Source of the DNA: Tolypeutes matacus
Lineage: Eukaryota; Chordata; Mammalia; Cingulata; Chlamyphoridae
Length of the DNA stretch: 64,000 bases
NCBI GenBank assembly: GCA_026826555.1
Contig: JAKSZT010053923.1
Coordinates: 1,597,445 to 1,661,444, forward strand
Direction: 5' to 3'
Position 1 is the stretch's first letter, and the number at the start of each line of letters is the position of its first letter. The translations under genes and the position numbers were made by a program. Shown piece by piece: positions 53,090 through 64,000 of the stretch. The notes under the pieces are model-generated. The model was not told the origin of the DNA. It was given only the letters and a program-made list of their open reading frames with translations, and did no database searches.

Positions 53090-53800
53090 TGCCAGTGGGG
53101 GTGATCGAAAAGTTTTGGGCATGGATGGTGGTGAGAGTAGCACAACCTTATAAATGCAATGAACATCACTGAACTGTATACTTGAAAGTGGTTAAAATGG
53201 GAAATGTTGGGAAGCAGATGTGGCTCAAGTGGTTGGGCTCCCGTCTACCATATGAGAGGCCCTGGGTTTGGTTCCCGGGGCCTCCTGGTGAGGGCAAGCT
53301 GGCCCACGCCCATGGAGAGCTAACGGCCCGTGCCTGCAGAGAGCTGACGGCCTATGCCCGTGGAGAGCTGGTGCAGCAAGATGATGCAACAAAGGGAGAC
53401 AAGTAGACACAGAGGAAGCGCGCAGTGAATGGGCACAGAAAGCAGACAGTGAGCACAAGTGGTGGGGGCAGGGAATAAGTAAGTAAATAAATAAATAAAA
53501 GGGGAAATGTTGTGTTATATGTGTTACCCATATAACTAATAAAAAATTGTTTAAAAACCCATAGGACTGTACAACACAAAGAGTAAAACTCTAATGTAAA
53601 CTATGGACTATAGTTAGTATAATAATATTGGTTCATCAATTGTAACAAAAATACAGTACTCTTGCAAAATGTAACAATGGGGAATATTACCTGTGTGGAG
53701 GGAAGGGGTTATATGGTAATTCTGTACTTTCTGTATGACTTTTTTTTTCTGTAAACCTACAACTGCTCTAAAAAATAAGAAAGTTTAAGTAAATTAATTT
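53090..53800 (+). mobile_element. L1 3' end split by a SINE
   Basis: 'ctgtatacttgaaagtggtt', resumed after the SINE by 'tgttacccatataactaata', then 'aactatggactatagttagt' and 'gtaaacctacaactgctc'. Inserted SINE at 53209-53501. Confidence 0.75.
53209..53501 (+). mobile_element. DAS-type SINE with internal tandem units
   Basis: Head 'gaagcagatgtggctcaagt', B-box-like GGTTTGGTTCC, three 'gagagctNacggcc' units, (AAAT)n tail. Perfect duplication GGGAAATGTT (53199-53208, 53502-53511). Confidence 0.92.
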
Positions 53801-54249
53801 TTTTAAAAAATCACCAGTGGGCCTAAAACTCCCCAGGATTTGGGTCCAGAGATCTGTGCACATGCTTCCATCCCCCCTCCCCCCAAATGGGGACACTATA
53901 TCTGTAGGAGAGAAATCCCAGCCAAGCTGGGGTCCTGCAGGGTCAGGGGATCTCTGGCATCAGAGCCTGCTGCTGCATGCACGGGTGGGTCACTTTTCCT
54001 GAGCCTCTGCTGTCCCAACGGGCCTTGCAACAGCCCAACATATTTCTCTTGAGTGCCTCCTGTATACCAGGCCCCACTCTAGGTTCCAGGGGTGCAGCAG
54101 TGGGTCTGGCAGGCACTGCCCAGTCCTCCCAGCACTCTTCATCTGGTTAGGGCTGAAATTGACCTTTGAGAAAGAGAAACGGAGCTGATCTGGCACTCCC
54201 ACCTGGCCTTGGTGTTGCTAGGAGCTGGTGCTCACAGTTGGGCTATAAT

Positions 54250-55085
54250 GTTCTCCTGTCAGGTATAAGCAATTTCACAGAATAGCCAACACCAGACAAG
54301 GCCACTGCATGACCGTGATGCATTAAGACAAAACAAGACCAGCTCTGTAATCATGTCTGCACACAGACAAAACATAGACATTGTGCCAACCACAAAAACA
54401 ACCAGACATCCTCTTTTCCTGTCTAATATGAATGACTGCTGCTTCTTTACCAATCAAGGTCCTGCTTCACTCCTTCTGACTGCTTGGAAAAATTACTGAG
54501 ATATTCAATAGTAGAATTACACCCCTCATCTCTGTTTCCTGACAGCATCCAGAATCTTCCTTTCAACAGCAGGCAGGTGGGCTAGACCCAAATGTTCGTT
54601 TTTATCTACATGGGTCTGGGCCAGGCACTGTGGAGGGGGTTGTCTGGCCTCAAGCCAGCAGACAAAACGATAATTTGCTTAAATTACTTTAGTGAGAAGG
54701 ACCCCATCCATAGGCGATTTGGAGGATCACACACTGAGTCAGGTTAATCACCCTTATATCTTTAATTATTTCATCTGTGTTTCTGAACTTGCTTTTTCCT
54801 GTTGTTTTATATCTTCTTTTTATCCATTTGAACATCTCAAGGGAAAAAAAGAAAGAAAGCGACATTTCCAAGCATTCAATGCAGAGCAAAGGCCTGCTTC
54901 CTTAAACTCTCCCCCAAGGCACCTGATACAAGCCCAAACCCTATAATAAGTCCTAACACTCTCCTACTGAGACATCCCCACACACAGTTCCCCAGGATGT
55001 GTGCTCTCCCTTGCTGAAATGAGTTAGAAGCCTGAATTTGTTCAACCCAGGTATGTTCCTGGTAGACTGCCTGGAGGGCACTGAC
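54250..55085 (+). mobile_element. Probable retroviral LTR region
   Basis: 'cagaatagccaacaccagac' at the left, 'gcacctgatacaagcccaaa' and 'gtgtgctctcccttgctgaa' at the right look like an ERV1-type LTR. The middle (54548-54845) is shared with 43665-43975. No internal genes. Class assignment is tentative. Confidence 0.5.
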
Positions 55086-55089
55086 ATCT

Positions 55090-55545
55090 TTGAAGGGTGC
55101 CTTGGAATATCATCACTGAGGTGCAGCTGTATACAACGGAAGATTAACCAGCTGTAAAAAAGGAATGAAGTCCTGATGCATGTGACAACATGAATGAACC
55201 CTGACGTTGTCATGTTGAGTGGAATAAGCCAGACTCAAAAGGTCCAGATATCATACACACTCACTCGTATGAAATACCTAGAATATGCAAATTTATAGAG
55301 GCAGAAAGAAGATTCCAGGGTTATGAGGGGTGGGGGTGGGGAATGGGGTGTCAGTGCTTCATGAGTACAGAATTTCTGTCTGGGGTGATGGAAAAGTCTG
55401 GTGATGGATGGTCATGATGGCAGCACAACTTTTAGAATAGGATTTACGCCACTGAGTGGTATATGTGAAAGCGGTTCAAACTGGAAATTTTATGTTATAT
55501 ATATATGTTACCACAATAAAAAATTTTTTGAGTATTAAAAAAAAG
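55090..55545 (+). mobile_element. L1 3' end
   Basis: 'ggaataagccagactcaaaa', 'atacctagaatatgcaaatt', 'ggggtgatggaaaagtctgg', ending 'accacaataaaaaatttttt'. Parallel to 30770-31590 and 38850-39172. Confidence 0.85.
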
Positions 55546-56675
55546 TGGGGGTGCAGTGACTCAGAGAGATGGGTCTGTGCTATGTGGGGAGTGTCAGGAG
55601 GCCAGGCAGGAGGAAAAACATTGCAAAGTAACACAGGAGCCAAGTTCACCAAATCCTCAACTGTGCCTTTCTGAGGTGGTTGCCGTTAACAGTCCCATTT
55701 TCCCGATGACAGAACTGAGGCTTCGAGAAGACTAGGCAGTTGCCTGGGTTACCTCAAGCTCTCAGGAGGAGGCAGGATTCAAACCCGGATCCTCCCCTGA
55801 TTTTCTTCCCAGCTGCCCCAGAGTTGCTGGGCGACCATTGTGACAGGGTTCCCTGGGGCAGCTCTTTGGGTCACAATGGGCAGCCTTGGTAGGACCTTGT
55901 GGGCGGCCACAGGGAGCCCAAAGGGTCAGGCCAATCTCCGGATGTGTTTTTCTGAGACTCATGCCACCCCTTGAGGTAGGGATGCTGTCCTTGTCCCTGA
56001 TGTACAGATGAGGAAACTGAAGCTCACAGAAGCTCCTCAACTTCTTCCAGGATTAGTGGGCTAGCAAATCTCAGTAGTCAGCTTCTCCCAGAAACAATTT
56101 TGAAATATTGGACACGCTTTTCTCAGCTCTCAGCTATTTCAGGTAGTAAGATAATGTACAGAAAAAGCAACTGAAACACCAGGGATTCTCTAAAATCCTT
56201 ACTACATGTTTTTTTTTAAGGAGCTGGGCATGAGCAAGTAGTTATGGGCTCACGTGGTCCAAGTGGGTTTCCTGTAGGAGGTGAGCCTGAGTCTGGGTGT
56301 TGGTGGGCAGTCAGGGTCTCCAAGATACAGGGAGGAGGGTGGGGGAGACACCTCTGCACTAAGCAAAGGTAAGAAAGTTCAAGGCCAGTCAAGGGAGGTG
56401 CTGGGAGCCTGGAGTTGAAGGTCAGAGAAGGGGAGCGGGAAACCTTAGAGTTTGAGGGAAGGGAGGAACCTAGGAAAATCATCAGGGCCCAGGAAAACCA
56501 CAGAGGGCAGGATGACCAGTGTGGAGCTGGGTGGCAGGGATTGGACAATGGATGGGGCTGCAGGGCAGGAGTTGGGCAGAGGGACAGGCTTCTTTGCATA
56601 CGTACAGGGAGAGTAATGGACTTAGCAACTGACTGAGGGTGGAGAGAAGGGTCCCGGGGTCAGGCAAACTGTTGA
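55546..56675. other. Intergenic, unassigned
   Basis: MIR-like pieces at about 55690-55790 and 55970-56040 ('acagatgaggaaactgaagc'). The remainder (56040-56670) shows no gene or recognisable repeat. Confidence 0.4.
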
Positions 56676-56679
56676 TTGC

Positions 56680-56845
56680 AGTGGTTCATTCTGTGGGCTC
56701 TAGAATCAGAGTCCTGGGTTCAAATTGTGAGCAAATGGCAACTCTCTGAACCTCAGATGTCATAATAACTCAAATTGGTTAAACCTACCTCCTGGGGTTC
56801 ATTTGATCAAAATGGACTCAAAGTGAGCATTCAATAAACGAGGGC
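56680..56845 (+). mobile_element. MIR
   Basis: 'ctagaatcagagtcctgggt', 'gagcattcaataaacgaggg'. Core MIR pattern, ancient. Confidence 0.75.
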
Positions 56846-56869
56846 TATGGATGCACATTCTTTTGTGTA

Positions 56870-61724
<4,855 letters not shown>

Positions 61725-61980
61725 CACCACCTTGCCAAGTCCCTGGTCTCTCCCCATCCCCTACCCATCACTGGGCTATTCAATAGGGTGCTTTAGGGCT
61801 GGGGGCTGGGAATAAGAAAACCATGGATGCCCAAAGACATTTGTTCAGACATTGGAGTCATCCCACTCTGTTCAGGGAGGTGGTCATGGCTTGTGCCAAG
61901 GCTCAGCGATCAGACTCGGTGTGAGATGTTCAGGCAACAGAGGCAAGTTCTGAATGAAGTGGAGAGTGTGGGAGAGACAG
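61725..61980. other. Downstream of TEX45, unassigned
   Basis: No feature recognised between the TEX45 end and the next MIR. 62190-62970 is likewise without a recognised gene or repeat. Confidence 0.4.
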
Positions 61981-61984
61981 TTTG

Positions 61985-62170
61985 AGGGACTGAGAACCCA
62001 GGCTCCTGAGGCTGGATGGACCAGGTTCGAATCCTGATCCTTCCACGTCCTGGAGAGTAAACTTGGGCAAGTCAGGTAACCCTTCTGAGCCTCAGTTTGC
62101 CTACCTGTAGAATGGAGCTAAGTAGTAGCTCTTCCATTTGGTTGTTATAAATGCAATCACCTGTTAGCAC
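61985..62170 (+). mobile_element. MIR
   Basis: 'ggttcgaatcctgatccttc', 'cttctgagcctcagtttgcc', 'gttgttataaatgca'. Well-preserved core. Confidence 0.8.
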
Positions 62171-62971
62171 TGTGTGATGGGCCGTCAGGGAGGGGGAGCT
62201 TCTCTTCTGGGGATGAAGGCGAGGAGGAGGGAAGAGGACGAGGGTGTGGGGAAAAGCCTTCAATCTTTGAGAGATGGGAGGGGTTGGGGGAGGGCAGAGG
62301 GAGAAGGACACAGCTAAGAATGGCCTACTATGAGTGGAGGCTGGAAGCTGGAAGGTACACTGGCTCCCAAGTCAGAGCTGGGCCCGGGAGGCCGGGGGCA
62401 GCTTGCAAATTGCTGAAAGCCACCTGAGGCCCAGGGAGTAAGTATCCAGCCAAGAACAAAATAAAAGGGACAAAAGAGGGGCATACAGTGGAGCGCATGG
62501 GTGACAGGGCTTAGCAAGCATGTCAAGAGTCAGCACCTTGGACAGCGCCCACCCCACCTTGAAGGACTGGGTCTGATGAGGTCAGCACCAAGAGGCCCAC
62601 TCTGTCTGAGGAAGATGGACCCTGATGGCTGCCCGGGGCCTGCCTCTGTAGACAGTTGAGCATACAGTTTCAGGGAATGATTTTCAAGCTTATTGGTTTT
62701 GACTCTCTGACTTTAGAGTTAAACCTTCGAGGACGGAGGACCCAGCCCAATGAACCACTGAGAGCCAACCTCAAGCCTGGCTGGGGCAGTTTTTCATTGC
62801 CATGGGAAGAACAGGAGTCCAGACTTGGGCCCTTCAGGCACAAAATGCCCTTGTGGCCCCCCTCACAGTATCTACCTTGACCATGAGAGGGTTGGCTGGC
62901 TGCAGAACAGCTCTTCTGCTTGTTTCCACCAAAGATATTGTGCATGGCACTCCTCTGAGTTACCTCACCAT

Positions 62972-63192
62972 AAGCCAGGGTTTCTCAGTCTCGACATTAT
63001 TGACATTTTGGGTCAGATAATTCTTTGTTGTGGGGAGATGTCCTGCACATTGTAGGATGTTCAGCAGCATTCCTGTCCTCTACCCAGTCACTAGATACCA
63101 GTAGCAGCCCTCCCCTGAGCAAGATGACAAATATGTCTCCAGACATTGCCAATGCCCCCCCCACGGGGCTCCTAATTGAAAACCACTGAGAT
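62972..63192 (-). mobile_element. MER20, nearly full length
   Basis: Plus strand reads 'ccagggtttctcagtctcga', 'gataattctttgttgtgggg', 'tgtctccagacattgccaat' and ends 'gaaaaccactga', i.e. both terminal inverted repeats are present. Confidence 0.88.
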
Positions 63193-63747
63193 AAACCCAT
63201 CCTAGAATGATTGCCAAGACAAAATCAGACTTTCCTGATGAAGCTGGTCTGCCCATTGACCAGACAACCTTGGCAAAAAGGCTTTTCCTTTTTGCCTTAC
63301 CTGCCAGGAAACTCAGGAGTGCTGACTTTGACTTTAAGTTCCATGTAGCTCCAGTCATAGGATTATTTATGCTCCTGCTTGTTTCCAGGAATGGCTTAAA
63401 GCAGCCCAGACACCAGATGAGAAACAATGGGTAGGAGGTACAAGGAGGCCAATTTCAGCAAAACTTGAAGTATTTTCTAACAATGGAACTGACCAGCCTT
63501 GAGACAGATTGCTAGGGAAGAACATTAACATCCCTGGAAATGTTTAATTAGTGCAGAAAGACACTATATCAGGATGGTTCTAAGTTATTGTATGGATTTA
63601 TGTCTCTTGCTCCTATACCCACCCCACAAAAAAAGCATCTTGGGTGAATTATAAAAACCAAAATGGCTTATGAAGTAAGACAAAATAGGGTTGAACATAA
63701 GAAAAGATTAATTTTTACAAGAACAATTTAAAAACTTTTCTAATAGG

Positions 63748-63950
63748 AGAATTCAGACCTGCCACTTACGTGTGAGTCTGTCCTTGGGCAAGCGACTTCA
63801 TGCTCTGACCTTCAGTTTCCTCATCTGTAAGATGGGAATGGTAATAGTTTTTTCTCCATAGGATGGTCACAAGGATTTAATGAAATGTGCATGTGCAATG
63901 CTTAGAATGGTGACTGGCACTTGGCTAGCTTGATAAATGGTGCCTGATAC
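63748..63950 (+). mobile_element. MIR
   Basis: 'cttgggcaagcgacttcatg', 'cagtttcctcatctgtaaga', 'gacaaggattt'-type core and 'actggcacttgg'. The last 50 bp of the window are T-rich and unassigned. Confidence 0.78.
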
Positions 63951-64000
63951 TTTATTAATGTCTTAGGTGTTTTGTTTTTTTTTCACTTTTTAATTTTTTA

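Overview
The window is nuclear DNA from a placental mammal, most likely an armadillo (Dasypus-type xenarthran). Two things support this. First, three split genes occur in the order and orientation ARHGEF18 (+), PEX11G (-), TEX45/C19orf45 (+), which from memory is the order on human chromosome 19p13.2. Second, the window is full of tRNA-derived SINEs of the armadillo DAS type (core 'gaagcagNtgtggctcaa...', B-box-like 'GGTTCGGTTCC') and of MaLR/ERVL-like LTRs that I associate with Xenarthra. The species is an inference; the gene identities are firm.

Layout. 1-9010 is an intron of ARHGEF18 packed with antisense L1, a solo LTR and a TMX1 processed pseudogene. 9011-26047 holds 14 coding exons of ARHGEF18: the end of the DH domain, the PH domain, a coiled coil and the C-terminal tail. 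Their summed length is 2373 nt (790 residues plus stop), in frame throughout, followed by a 3'UTR to about 27.9 kb. 28.4-35.5 kb is intergenic and repeat-rich. 35949-44970 (minus) is the complete PEX11G coding sequence in 5 exons (726 nt, 241 residues). 44.8-45.2 kb is its CpG-rich promoter, with CRE-like sites next to the start codon. 45.2-57.4 kb is intergenic and made of layers of nested transposons, including a FOLR2-like processed pseudogene abutting an L1 3' end. 57447-61723 is TEX45 in 8 exons (1542 nt, 513 residues). 61.7-64 kb holds only old repeats (MIR, MER20).

The three genes are neighbours by descent, not a pathway. ARHGEF18 is a RhoA-directed exchange factor of epithelial junctions, PEX11G a peroxisomal membrane-shaping protein, and TEX45 a testis/axoneme protein. 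I found no CRISPR array, operon or unknown multi-gene system. What is unusual is transposon history (insertions within insertions with readable target-site duplications) and some gene-architecture details: a 90-nt in-frame intron in ARHGEF18, a TEX45 stop codon inside its polyadenylation signal, and a minisatellite with higher-order structure in PEX11G intron 1. Splice sites were placed by eye from GT/AG signals, reading frame and remembered human protein sequence.
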